The notes beneath the pieces were generated by a model that was given only the letters and a program-made list of their open reading frames with translations, made no database searches and was not told the origin of the DNA. A DNA stretch of 16,522 nucleotides from Flavobacteriales bacterium (GTDB lineage Bacteria; Bacteroidota; Bacteroidia; Flavobacteriales_D; Sanyastnellaceae), in the NCBI GenBank assembly GCA_947457285.1, contig CANGVZ010000008.1, positions 1 to 16,522 of the forward strand. The letters run 5' to 3'. Both the position numbers and the translations under genes were made by a program. This document shows positions 1 through 7,225 of the stretch, one piece after another (position 1 is the stretch's first letter; the number at the start of each line of letters is the position of its first letter).

Positions 1-1
1 A

Positions 2-163
2 GCGGACTTGAAAAAACTCACCGTTGTGACCTTAATTGAGCGTTTCCATCGTCGATTTCCTATTCGCGCAAATGTTGTGGGACTTACACTCTCAACGAAT
101 TTGAAGGAACATGTAACAGTGGATTTGACTAAAGGAAAGGAATCTGTGCACCTAGAGGCTTAA
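2..163 (+). CDS. PyrR-like phosphoribosyltransferase, C-terminal fragment (5' end outside window)
   Basis: Only the last 53 residues are present, read from base 2 to the TAA at 161-163. They contain a string of the form LIERFHRRFPIRANVVG followed by LSTNLKEHVTV. This matches the end of PyrR and PyrR-like type I phosphoribosyltransferases, where an (I/V)DRGHRELPIRADYVG segment is followed by a (T/S)S..E.V.V strand. The PRPP-binding loop would lie upstream, outside the window, so activity cannot be judged. In the family these enzymes use PRPP with a base such as uracil, and true PyrR also regulates pyr mRNA; which applies here is unknown. A PRTase next to shikimate kinase is, from memory, a common Bacteroidota arrangement. 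The gene converges on aroK with overlapping stop codons. Confidence 0.72.
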   Translation, partial: ADLKKLTVVTLIERFHRRFPIRANVVGLTLSTNLKEHVTVDLTKGKESVHLEA

Positions 164-669
164 GCGATTTTTCGAATTATTTCATCTGCAATTTCCTGGA
201 TACTTTTGTCGTCGCATTCGATGATGATATTCGCTTGCTCATAAAATGTTACGCGCTTTGCTAAATGTGTTTCCACGAATTCATCAATTTCGTTTTCGTC
301 CAAATCTTTAAGAATTGGGCGGTTCTCCAATTCTTTCAACAACCGCTGAGCGAGCAATTCAGGAGACCATTTTAAATAAATCGACGTAGAATGAGATTTG
401 ATAAGCTCCAGATTATCCCCGAAAATTGGAGTGCCACCGCCGGTAGATAGAACACCCTTTGGCAAGGCTAAAATTGACTCTAGATAAAGTGACTCTAATC
501 TTCTAAAATACGCTTCTCCCTTTGTCTGAAACATTTCCAAAATGCTGCGGTCGTCATTGGCTTCGATGATTTGATCGAGGTCAATGAAGGGTAGCGCCAG
601 TTTATTTGCTATTTCACGACCAATCGTGGTCTTGCCAGCGCCCATATAACCGAGTAGAACAATGAACAT
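160..669 (-). CDS. aroK: Shikimate kinase
   Basis: This 169-residue cytosolic enzyme phosphorylates shikimate at the 3-hydroxyl with ATP, the fifth step of the chorismate pathway to aromatic amino acids. The length is normal for the family. The Walker A loop GYMGAGKT spans residues 7-14. The DLD motif (30-32), Arg57 in the FRRLE segment and GGG (77-79) are the shikimate-binding elements. The LID arginine is Arg117 in NRPIL, and the C-terminal shikimate-contacting Arg139 lies in RVTFYE. All key residues are present, so the enzyme should be active. Starting at Met1 puts the P-loop at the usual distance from the N-terminus. Its stop overlaps the stop of the convergent PRTase gene, and it is divergent from clpB across a 119-bp spacer. 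Confidence 0.96.
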   Translation of the reverse strand: MFIVLLGYMGAGKTTIGREIANKLALPFIDLDQIIEANDDRSILEMFQTKGEAYFRRLESLYLESILALPKGVLSTGGGTPIFGDNLELIKSHSTSIYLKWSPELLAQRLLKELENRPILKDLDENEIDEFVETHLAKRVTFYEQANIIIECDDKSIQEIADEIIRKIA

Positions 670-788
670 TTGACCGAAATTAATAATTTACTCATTCAAA
701 TTGTCATGATTGTAAATATTTCTCCGACAATTTTTCTTGAATTATTGGATGGACTAAATGTTGAGTACCTGAATTCAAATTTTTTATA
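670..788. promoter_or_regulatory. Divergent aroK / clpB spacer, presumed to hold both promoters
   Basis: This 119-bp AT-rich spacer separates the starts of aroK (minus) and clpB (plus), so both promoters should be here. I found no exact Bacteroidota TAnnTTTG core with a properly spaced TTG on either strand. A CIRCE heat-shock operator (TTAGCACTC with its inverted copy) is also not visible, so heat-shock control of clpB cannot be read from the sequence. The assignment rests on gene orientation only. Confidence 0.45.
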
Positions 789-3407
789 ATGGATTTTTCA
801 AAGTTTACATTGAAGTCGCAGGAAGCGATTGAGAGAGCCCAGCAATTGGTGATCTCGAAGGGACAGCAGTCCATCGAGAATGCTCATTTACTGAAGGGAA
901 TCATTGAGGTGGATGAGAATGTAACTCCTTTTTTATTAAAAAAATTGAATGTAAATCTACCCTTGGTCACCCAGGCAGTGGATAAAATTATTGAGTCGAG
1001 GCCTCGCGTAAGTGGCGCCCCGCTTGGACTTTCAGGTGATGCGTCTGCGGCCCTAATTCAGGCACAAGGTTATTTACGTGAATTCGGCGATGAATTCGTG
1101 AGCATTGAGCATTTGTTGTTGAGTATTTCAGAAGGGCGTGACCAGACATCGCAATTGCTGCGTGATAGTGGTGTTTCTAAAAAGGAATTAAAAGCCGCCA
1201 TTCTTGAGCTGCGAAAAGGAAAGAAAGTCACGTCATCAACGCAAGAAGAAACCTATAATGCTTTGAATAAGTACGCAAAGAATCTAAACAAACTTGCGCA
1301 AGAAGGAAAGTTGGATCCAGTGATTGGAAGGGATGAGGAAATTCGAAGAGTGACTCAGATTCTTTCAAGAAGAAGTAAAAATAATCCTATCATTATTGGA
1401 GAGCCTGGCGTTGGAAAGACTGCTATAGCTGAGGGCTTAGCACATCGTATCGTCAAAGGTGACGTTCCCGAAAATCTGAAGTCGAAGACTATTTTCGCCC
1501 TCGATATGGCTGCGTTAATTGCCGGAGCCAAGTATAAGGGCGAATTTGAAGAACGCCTGAAATCTGTTGTAAATGAGGTTCAAGGTAGCGAGGGAGCAAT
1601 CATTCTGTTTATCGATGAGATTCATACTCTTGTTGGCGCAGGCGGAGGAGAAGGTGCGATGGATGCTGCAAACATTTTAAAGCCAGCTTTGGCTCGTGGC
1701 GAGCTCAGAGCGATTGGAGCTACCACCTTGAATGAGTATCAAAAGTATTTTGAAAAAGACAAGGCACTCGAAAGACGCTTTCAAAAGGTGATGATCGACG
1801 AACCAGATCGCGATGCAGCGATTAGTATTTTGCGCGGACTCAAAGAACGATATGAAAGCCATCATAAAGTGCAGATTAAGGACGATGCAATTATTGCCGC
1901 GGTGGAGTTGTCCCAACGTTATATAACAGACAGATTTCTTCCAGACAAGGCGATAGATTTGATTGATGAAGCAGCTTCAAAACTTAGAATGGAAATCAAT
2001 TCGAAGCCACAAGAGCTTGATGAGATTGAAAGAAAAATCATGCAGTTTGAAATCGAGCGAGAGGCGATCAAGAGAGAGAATAATGTATCAAAGCTGGAAG
2101 ATTTGAACCGAGAAATCGCGGATCTCAACGAGCAAAGGAATAGTCTGGCTGCAAAGTGGCAAGCTGAGAAAGACGTGGTAGATGCTATACAAAACGCGAA
2201 AAAGAACGTCGAAAGTTTGAAGTTTCAAGCAGAACAGGCCGAGCGTGAAGGAAATTATGGACTTGTAGCGGAGATTCGCTATGGTCGATTGAAGGAACAA
2301 GAGGGAGTCATAGAAGCGGAACAGCAAAAATTGGCGCAGCTGCAGTCTAATAGTAAGATGTTAAAGGAGGAGGTGGACCCAGAAGAGATCGCGGACGTGG
2401 TGAGCCGATGGACAGGAATTCCAGTGACCCGTTTGGTGGAAAGTGAAAAAGCAAAACTGCTCCGCTTGGAGGCTGAGTTGGGAAAAAGAGTAGTAGGTCA
2501 GATGGAAGCAATCACGGCAATTTCAGACGCGGTCAGACGCAGTCGCGCCGGTCTTGCCGATGAAAAGAAACCGATAGGATCCTTTATCTTCCTGGGGACA
2601 ACGGGCGTTGGTAAAACGGAGTTGGCCAAGGCATTGAGCGAGTTTTTATTTAATGATGAAAATGCAATGACGCGAATCGATATGTCTGAATATCAAGAGA
2701 GGCATGCGGTAAGTCGTCTCGTTGGTGCGCCTCCCGGATACGTGGGCTATGAGGAAGGAGGACAGTTGACAGAGGCCGTTCGAAGAAAGCCTTACTCAGT
2801 AATTCTTCTTGATGAAATCGAGAAAGCACACCCCGATGTGTTTAATATTCTCCTGCAAGTCTTGGACGATGGCCGTCTCACCGATAGTAAGGGACGTGTT
2901 GTGAACTTTAAAAACACCATCGTTATCATGACATCCAATTTAGGGTCACAGATTATTCAGGATAATTATGACAGAGCCAAGGATCCAGATAGCGAAGAAT
3001 TGTTTTATAAAACCAAAGACGAAGTCTTGGCATTATTAAAACAAAGTCTGCGTCCAGAGTTTTTGAATAGAGTGGATGAAGTAATCATGTTTACCCCGCT
3101 GGGACGCAGCCATGTGGAAAAGATTGTAAGGCTGCAGCTGAGCTTATTGTCTGAGCGTCTCGCCAAATCGGAAATTAAGCTCCTTGTTACACCTGATACT
3201 ATGCAGTATTTGGGTGAAAAGGGCTACGATCCTCAATTTGGGGCCCGTCCCGTGAAGCGCGTAATACAAAGGGAAGTAATGAATGAGCTATCCAAGTATA
3301 TTCTATCTGGCAGTTTGGATAAGTCGGAACCCGTGGTTATGGATGTCTTTGATGGACAGGTGGTGTTTAGAAAAAGGATTGATAATGAGGTGGTTATAGA
3401 AATATAA
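789..3407 (+). CDS. clpB: ClpB-type AAA+ disaggregase
   Basis: An 872-residue Hsp100 chaperone that, in the family, threads aggregated proteins through a hexameric pore in the cytosol together with DnaK/DnaJ/GrpE. Domains in order: Clp-N repeats (about 1-145); AAA+ module 1 with Walker A GEPGVGKT (204-211), pore loop KYKGEF (Tyr249), Walker B FIDE ending at Glu277 and the Arg329/Arg330 finger; the coiled-coil M domain (about 405-525), which distinguishes ClpB from ClpA and ClpC; AAA+ module 2 with Walker A GTTGVGKT (603-610), pore loop GYVGY (650-654), Walker B LLDE ending at Glu676, Arg761 and sensor-2 GAR (818-820). Thr604 replaces the Pro seen in E. coli, which I recall as usual in Bacteroidota. 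The start MDFSKFTLKSQEA fits family N-termini. It is apparently monocistronic, with a terminator about 100 bp downstream. Confidence 0.98.
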   Translation: MDFSKFTLKSQEAIERAQQLVISKGQQSIENAHLLKGIIEVDENVTPFLLKKLNVNLPLVTQAVDKIIESRPRVSGAPLGLSGDASAALIQAQGYLREFGDEFVSIEHLLLSISEGRDQTSQLLRDSGVSKKELKAAILELRKGKKVTSSTQEETYNALNKYAKNLNKLAQEGKLDPVIGRDEEIRRVTQILSRRSKNNPIIIGEPGVGKTAIAEGLAHRIVKGDVPENLKSKTIFALDMAALIAGAKYKGEFEERLKSVVNEVQGSEGAIILFIDEIHTLVGAGGGEGAMDAANILKPALARGELRAIGATTLNEYQKYFEKDKALERRFQKVMIDEPDRDAAISILRGLKERYESHHKVQIKDDAIIAAVELSQRYITDRFLPDKAIDLIDEAASKLRMEINSKPQELDEIERKIMQFEIEREAIKRENNVSKLEDLNREIADLNEQRNSLAAKWQAEKDVVDAIQNAKKNVESLKFQAEQAEREGNYGLVAEIRYGRLKEQEGVIEAEQQKLAQLQSNSKMLKEEVDPEEIADVVSRWTGIPVTRLVESEKAKLLRLEAELGKRVVGQMEAITAISDAVRRSRAGLADEKKPIGSFIFLGTTGVGKTELAKALSEFLFNDENAMTRIDMSEYQERHAVSRLVGAPPGYVGYEEGGQLTEAVRRKPYSVILLDEIEKAHPDVFNILLQVLDDGRLTDSKGRVVNFKNTIVIMTSNLGSQIIQDNYDRAKDPDSEELFYKTKDEVLALLKQSLRPEFLNRVDEVIMFTPLGRSHVEKIVRLQLSLLSERLAKSEIKLLVTPDTMQYLGEKGYDPQFGARPVKRVIQREVMNELSKYILSGSLDKSEPVVMDVFDGQVVFRKRIDNEVVIEI

Positions 3408-3507
3408 TTTTTTTTTTAGAAAAAACGTAACCTCCGAAGATCTCTCCCGTTAAAGACAATGTAGAATGTTTTTTTGGTTATTTGTTTAGAAATAAATATT
3501 GAGTTGA

Positions 3508-3541
3508 AAATCCCGAGATTGCCCCCTCGGGATTTTTTTTT
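3508..3541 (+). terminator. Intrinsic terminator downstream of clpB
   Basis: A perfect 10-bp stem, AAATCCCGAG (3508-3517) with CTCGGGATTT (3526-3535), has an 8-nt loop and runs directly into an uninterrupted T run ending at 3541. Orientation and position, 100 nt after the clpB stop, fit a rho-independent terminator for clpB. The opposite strand has only a short T run, so it is mainly a plus-strand terminator. Confidence 0.9.
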
Positions 3542-3656
3542 GAAAAAATTGAAACCTTTCAAAAAAATGGTGCGTATCAAGTCTCAGAATGACGCTAACG
3601 GTTAGGCGTTATTTCTAAAGCGAGCATAATAACACTTCTCTTCTAATTAAGAGTAG

Positions 3657-3676
3657 TTAAGGTTAATTAAGGTTAA
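3657..3676. repeat. Exact tandem duplication of a 10-bp unit
   Basis: The unit TTAAGGTTAA occurs twice with no spacer (3657-3666 and 3667-3676). It lies between the two converging terminators, just before the minus-strand hairpin. The unit is AT-rich and its halves are similar (TTAAGG, TTAA), so chance or replication slippage can explain it. No function can be assigned. Confidence 0.7.
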
Positions 3677-3683
3677 GCAAATG

Positions 3684-3706
3684 AAAAACCCCGGAACGCC
3701 GGGGTT
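3684..3706 (-). terminator. Intrinsic terminator of the minus-strand lipoprotein cluster
   Basis: An 8-bp GC-rich stem, AACCCCGG (3687-3694) with CCGGGGTT (3699-3706), closes a 4-nt loop. Read on the minus strand it is followed at once by five T residues (the A run at 3684-3688). It begins 27 nt after the stop codon of the small LPP20-like gene, so it most likely ends the four-gene envelope transcript. Confidence 0.85.
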
Positions 3707-3732
3707 ATTCATTTTATATATGTTCGATTGAA

Positions 3733-4317
3733 TTATTTGCCTTCTCCGAACTTAGCCATCTCTTTCTCGAAAGTTTCCTTGAACTTTTCGTAGTTATAGT
3801 CGGCTTTGATTTTTTCGTTTTGTGAAAGGTTGTTTTTATATGCATCTGCGATTTTTGCTCCAGACAATTCAATTGCTATATAGCTCACATATGTACCGTC
3901 AGCTTTTTGAGTTGTTTTGTCGCAAATTTTGATTGCACCTTTTAATTCTTGGTCAACAACAGTTCTCGACATTTCTTGGAAGGTCTCAGTAATTTCTTCT
4001 TTGTTATTGAACTCTGTAGAATTTACATAGTTGTCACCAACGATTTTCATGGTAGCACTAATTGTCTTTGCAAGCTCTGCATTTGCATTAGAACGAGCTT
4101 TTTTCTTAGCAGTTTCGCGGTCCATTGACTCACCAGTTGCTGTAGCGCGGAAAACCTCCGGAGTGCTGAAGTGTTCGCTGCTTGAACAATATTCATTGAT
4201 TAATACTTCACCAGCTGGCTTTGGAGCTTCAACGGTTTTGTTTTTCTTTTTACATCCAACTGCAGTAAACGATGCAGCTGCAACAAAAAGGGCAATAGTA
4301 AAAATTCGAGTATTCAT
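3733..4317 (-). CDS. Small LPP20-like lipoprotein
   Basis: A 194-residue predicted lipoprotein of unknown precise role. Residues 1-21 form a lipoprotein signal peptide ending TAVG, with Cys22 as the lipidation site. The next residues are KKKN, so there is no acidic Bacteroidota surface-export signal (Ser-Asp/Glu rich); I infer the periplasmic face of a membrane. Residues about 50-155 resemble the LPP20-like fold: an ATATGES strand, then a helix MDRETAKKKARSNANAELAK, amphipathic continuation, and a later VSYIAIELSG strand. The C-terminal 40 residues are charged and helical. It is the last gene of the minus-strand cluster, 64 bp after the large LPP20-like gene and followed by a terminator. Pfam-level assignment is from pattern recognition only. 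Confidence 0.75.
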   Translation of the reverse strand: MNTRIFTIALFVAAASFTAVGCKKKNKTVEAPKPAGEVLINEYCSSSEHFSTPEVFRATATGESMDRETAKKKARSNANAELAKTISATMKIVGDNYVNSTEFNNKEEITETFQEMSRTVVDQELKGAIKICDKTTQKADGTYVSYIAIELSGAKIADAYKNNLSQNEKIKADYNYEKFKETFEKEMAKFGEGK

Positions 4318-4376
4318 AATGTTGGTTTTATTTCGTTATTAAAATATTTGTATTGTCGGAAATCCTACAATCGTGC

Positions 4377-4384
4377 CAAAGCTA
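4377..4384 (-). promoter_or_regulatory. Possible -7 element before the small lipoprotein gene
   Basis: On the minus strand TAGCTTTG matches the Bacteroidota -7 consensus TAnnTTTG exactly and overlaps the stop codon of the large LPP20-like gene. It would give a leader of roughly 50 nt before the ATG at 4317. No TTG is found at the expected 19-21 nt upstream, so this may be chance; if real, the last gene could be expressed separately from the operon. Confidence 0.2.
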
Positions 4385-5776
4385 AAAAATAGTATCCAAT
4401 ATTGAGGGAATGATTTGTTGTTCGAGTCTTTCTCGACCTTTTTTATATGCCTCAATGCTAGCAGAGTCGCGGTTTAGCTGAAGTCCTTTGAGATTATTTA
4501 GAGATTCCTTATAGATGATTTCTCCATCCTTTGACTCCACAATTACCGTGAGTTCTAGCAAGGCTACCACAAAACCTTGAGCAGATCCTCCATCGGTGCT
4601 ATTCGCCGTGATCTTGACGCGATAGTCAGGGTTCGAGTTTATTTGGCGCAGCCCTTTTTTAATAAGTTCTGCGGTAGTGGCCGACGCGAGGGTAGAGGAT
4701 GTGCCAGCCGAGCCGTAAACATTCTCCGTTGAAGTTACACTAAAGCTCGGAGCGATAAACTCAATCGGGAATTTTTTGCTATCGGTCTTTAAATTTTTTA
4801 AGATTGGGCCTGTAATTCTCTTATCCAGATCATTCGGTTGGAGCGGCATCAAGTCAATTTGAACATTCAGGCTTAAGTCTTTGTCCTTCGAATCCACATT
4901 GTCGATGATTACTCCAAACTTTCCCAATTCATCGGTCACTTCCACGCGAGGCTTCATGAACTTCGTCTTTGGATAGGTGTGCGTGGTCGTAATTCCACGC
5001 ACCGCTTGTCCATTGTAGGTTACGGTCAAAGAGGAATTGGCGGTATAATTATTTTCCGCAGCAAGTGTGAATTTTGGTTGTGAGGAGACAATCGTCAAGC
5101 CAGATGCAAGCTTTTGCAAAGAGGAGTAAATTTCATTATCAAGAAATATTTTTCCTTGTTCGGAATTGTACTCATTGATTTCACCCCAGTAGTCTTGGAT
5201 TGCAAAGAGCCCGCGCAGGTAGTTGTCTATAGCCGCGGGTATTCCATTACTTTGTTCAGCTTGTTTTCCTTTTGTATAAAAATCAAATGCGCTCGACATC
5301 GCCTGATTTTTCTTCATCAATTTTTTTTGCTGATAAGAAGCTTTATTCAAGCGATAATAAATCCAATAATCGTTTTGGTCTTCCCAAACACCTGCCACTT
5401 CATAATCTTCAATTTTCTCGTCAGTTGTGGTGGTGATATTGCTGATGAATTCTTCACTAAAGGTTTTATTCACCTCCAGGGCGTTGAGAAAGGTGCTTCC
5501 TTGAACACGGACGCTTATTTCAGACGCGAGGTCATTGAGTGCATTTTTCTTTGCGATGGCCTGATAGTCCAATGGTTGCGTACGCTTTGAACAACTGCCT
5601 ACACCAATGTAGTATGCGCCATTTACCGGGCGTTGGTCTACCCAAGCTGGTTTGGGCTCCTGAGTGATATTGGGCTTTGTAGTGCTGCTCGTGCCGCTTG
5701 TGTTGCCGCATGAATTGAACAACGTCAGCATCGCGAACGCCAATAACACAGAAACATATTTTATTGATAATTGCAT
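4382..5776 (-). CDS. Large LPP20-like lipoprotein with central repeat and Ig-like regions
   Basis: A 464-residue predicted lipoprotein; function not known. The signal peptide (1-22) ends LFNS with Cys23 as lipidation site, followed by a Ser/Thr-rich linker. Residues 42-150 look LPP20-like: PAWVDQRP, the strand YYIGVG (55-60), and a helix around AIAKKNALNDLASEISVRV. Residues about 163-197 resemble one TPR-like hairpin. Residues about 235-310 are strand-rich and read like an Ig/invasin-type domain (a TVTYNGQAVRGI segment, then a GKFGVIIDN segment). The end (about 365-464) has mixed alpha/beta character. The ATG at 5776 was chosen because it starts the signal peptide and lies 1 nt after the upstream stop (TAA-T-ATG), indicating translational coupling; an in-frame ATG at 5890 would add 38 residues before the signal. 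Confidence 0.78.
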   Translation of the reverse strand: MQLSIKYVSVLLAFAMLTLFNSCGNTSGTSSTTKPNITQEPKPAWVDQRPVNGAYYIGVGSCSKRTQPLDYQAIAKKNALNDLASEISVRVQGSTFLNALEVNKTFSEEFISNITTTTDEKIEDYEVAGVWEDQNDYWIYYRLNKASYQQKKLMKKNQAMSSAFDFYTKGKQAEQSNGIPAAIDNYLRGLFAIQDYWGEINEYNSEQGKIFLDNEIYSSLQKLASGLTIVSSQPKFTLAAENNYTANSSLTVTYNGQAVRGITTTHTYPKTKFMKPRVEVTDELGKFGVIIDNVDSKDKDLSLNVQIDLMPLQPNDLDKRITGPILKNLKTDSKKFPIEFIAPSFSVTSTENVYGSAGTSSTLASATTAELIKKGLRQINSNPDYRVKITANSTDGGSAQGFVVALLELTVIVESKDGEIIYKESLNNLKGLQLNRDSASIEAYKKGRERLEQQIIPSILDTIF

Positions 5777-5777
5777 A

Positions 5778-7145
5778 TTACCGCACGATGTTTTTAACGG
5801 TGGTACCGATCTGATCAGACAATTGTCTGCTGATGGTGTTAAATAGTTCATTCGACAACTCACCAGACGAACGTGGCTCTTGGCGAGCATTGAGCATATT
5901 CATTAAGTTGCGGCGATCGTTTTGATTGAAGTTTACATTTTTGCCATTCGCAGGATAAAGTTCTGATGCTTTGCCATCATATCTCACCCAGGCGACTTCA
6001 TCAATAGCGGTTTTTTCGATGATCTCCGTTTTTATCAACTCGCCAGTTTTTAGGTTAATGAGTTTGTATTGGAAGCTCACAGTGCAACTGTTTGAGTTTG
6101 TAAACTCTGTGTAAGTAACAGGCTTGTATCTTGTTTCCAGATACTCTTGTTGGTTTTCAGGATTGATCTTTTTTACTTTGAAAGCCTCATATCCTTCACG
6201 ATTTCGTGAAACAGGTTGGCCATTTCTAACAGAATAGTTCAATACCGTGCCCGTAAGAATTGCTTGCGCACCTACCAATTGTCCTACGCTCACGGCCGTT
6301 TGCTCATCAACCACTCCTGAGAGCTGAAGTTTTTGTTCTTGCAAGATGGCCTGCATATGCTCTCTATCCACGATTTTTAAAAATGGATCATTGATAGAGG
6401 TAAGGGCTTCTAAGGTATAGGCTGATACTTTGGCGTCTAAGCCAGGCGTTCCGCTTGCATTTTCAAATGATAGCAAAGCGATGGTGTAGGTTCCTTTGTC
6501 GAGCGCTTCTGCTTTGAGTGCTTTAGCATTTTTATAATCTACTTTTCTTTTAATTACTTGATCAAAATAATCATACGCTTCGCGGTAGTGCTGCACTTCC
6601 ATTGCTTTCACACCTTTAGAGTATAAAGGTTCCATGTAGGCAATATCTGCAAGATCCTTGGAGTCTTTGAAGTTTGGGTCGAACGTCTTAATCTCTTTGA
6701 ATCGAACTTCTGCTTCCTGATATTTTTCTTGTTCGAGCAAGGTAGTTCCTTCCTCGTAGAGTTCAATCAAGTAGTCGTCTTTGGCTTTATTGTAGTCTTG
6801 TACGTAGAAGTCAGCAATTTCAAGATTGACACCCACACCTTGGATTTTCTTTCTATAAGTGTCAGCCTTTTGATAAGCATATACGGCATTCTTATTTGAG
6901 CCGAAGTTTTTTTCACGTGCAAATTCACCAAGCATTTGGTTCAACACCAGCTGCCCTGTTTTCTTCATACCAATTTGAGCATCGATGTTATTTCTTTTTT
7001 TCATCAATGCGGTGTAGTAACTATTTGCAGCCTCTGAGTTGAGTCCGGCCGCTTCTTGTTTCAATGCAATCTTTGTGTAGTACTTAGTACCATGACAAGA
7101 TACCAGTGAAAGCGTGAGAAGAAATATGACGTAAAAATGTTTCAT
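5778..7145 (-). CDS. Lipoprotein with TPR-like helices and a CsgG-like domain
   Basis: A 455-residue predicted lipoprotein. Signal peptide 1-16 (ends SLVS) with Cys17. Residues about 25-60, 129-165 and 175-210 form TPR-like helical hairpins (for example YEEGTTLLEQEKYQEAEVRF). From about 218 the sequence follows the CsgG/FlgT-middle/TolB-N pattern: TIALLSFENASG strand, the helix-strand segment KIVDREHMQAILQEQKLQLSG, AQAILTGTVLNYS, then TVSFQYKLINLKTGEL and a C-terminal helix (about 428-455). CsgG itself is the outer-membrane curli secretion pore; FlgT and FlgO are periplasmic flagellar relatives. The CsgG N-terminal arrangement is replaced here by the helical repeats, so pore formation is unproven. 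The start at 7145 gives an immediate signal peptide; the in-frame ATG at 7196 would place 17 non-signal residues first. It is 1 nt upstream of the large LPP20-like gene. Confidence 0.82.
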   Translation of the reverse strand: MKHFYVIFLLTLSLVSCHGTKYYTKIALKQEAAGLNSEAANSYYTALMKKRNNIDAQIGMKKTGQLVLNQMLGEFAREKNFGSNKNAVYAYQKADTYRKKIQGVGVNLEIADFYVQDYNKAKDDYLIELYEEGTTLLEQEKYQEAEVRFKEIKTFDPNFKDSKDLADIAYMEPLYSKGVKAMEVQHYREAYDYFDQVIKRKVDYKNAKALKAEALDKGTYTIALLSFENASGTPGLDAKVSAYTLEALTSINDPFLKIVDREHMQAILQEQKLQLSGVVDEQTAVSVGQLVGAQAILTGTVLNYSVRNGQPVSRNREGYEAFKVKKINPENQQEYLETRYKPVTYTEFTNSNSCTVSFQYKLINLKTGELIKTEIIEKTAIDEVAWVRYDGKASELYPANGKNVNFNQNDRRNLMNMLNARQEPRSSGELSNELFNTISRQLSDQIGTTVKNIVR

Positions 7146-7183
7146 AATAAATGGACAATAAGATACAGATTGTCTTGGTGCTG

Positions 7184-7210
7184 GTGGCGTCAGCAATTGA
7201 CTGACGCCAC
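7184..7210 (-). other. Strong hairpin between the DUF4476 gene and the CsgG-like gene
   Basis: A perfect 10-bp inverted repeat, GTGGCGTCAG (7184-7193) with CTGACGCCAC (7201-7210), encloses a 7-nt loop. It sits 15 nt after the stop of the DUF4476 gene and 38 nt before the ATG of the CsgG-like gene. On the transcribed minus strand no T run follows, so it is not a classic intrinsic terminator. It may be a partial terminator, an RNA-stability or processing element that uncouples expression of the first gene, or a protein-binding dyad. Confidence 0.7.
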
Positions 7211-7225
7211 ATTTATTTGCACCTG

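Larger units (their letters stand above)
3408..3732. other. 325-bp intergenic region between clpB and the small LPP20 lipoprotein
   Basis: No convincing gene is present; the longest ATG-started reading noticed in the middle (from 3567) is about 12 codons. The region contains the clpB terminator (3508-3541), a short dyad TTGAAA-CC-TTTCAA (3549-3562), an imperfect palindrome ACGCTAAC/GTTAGGCGT (3592-3609), an exact 10-bp tandem repeat (3657-3676) and a minus-strand terminator (3684-3706). The flanking genes converge here, so promoters are not required; about 140 bp between the two terminators remain unexplained. Confidence 0.6.

Noticed and set aside
670..788. CIRCE-type heat-shock operator upstream of clpB
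   Set aside because: No TTAGCACTC with its inverted partner could be found in the spacer.
2571..2640. Damaged second Walker A in ClpB (Thr at position 604 instead of Pro)
   Set aside because: GxxGxGKT is intact, and Thr at this position is, as I recall, common in Bacteroidota ClpB.
3657..3676. CRISPR-like or attachment-site interpretation of the 10-bp tandem repeat
   Set aside because: There are only two abutting units without spacers, and no cas, integrase or tRNA gene is nearby.
5114..5590. 158-codon plus-strand ORF inside the large LPP20-like gene
   Set aside because: Composition is erratic and matches no family; the opposite strand carries a coherent lipoprotein with a coupled start.
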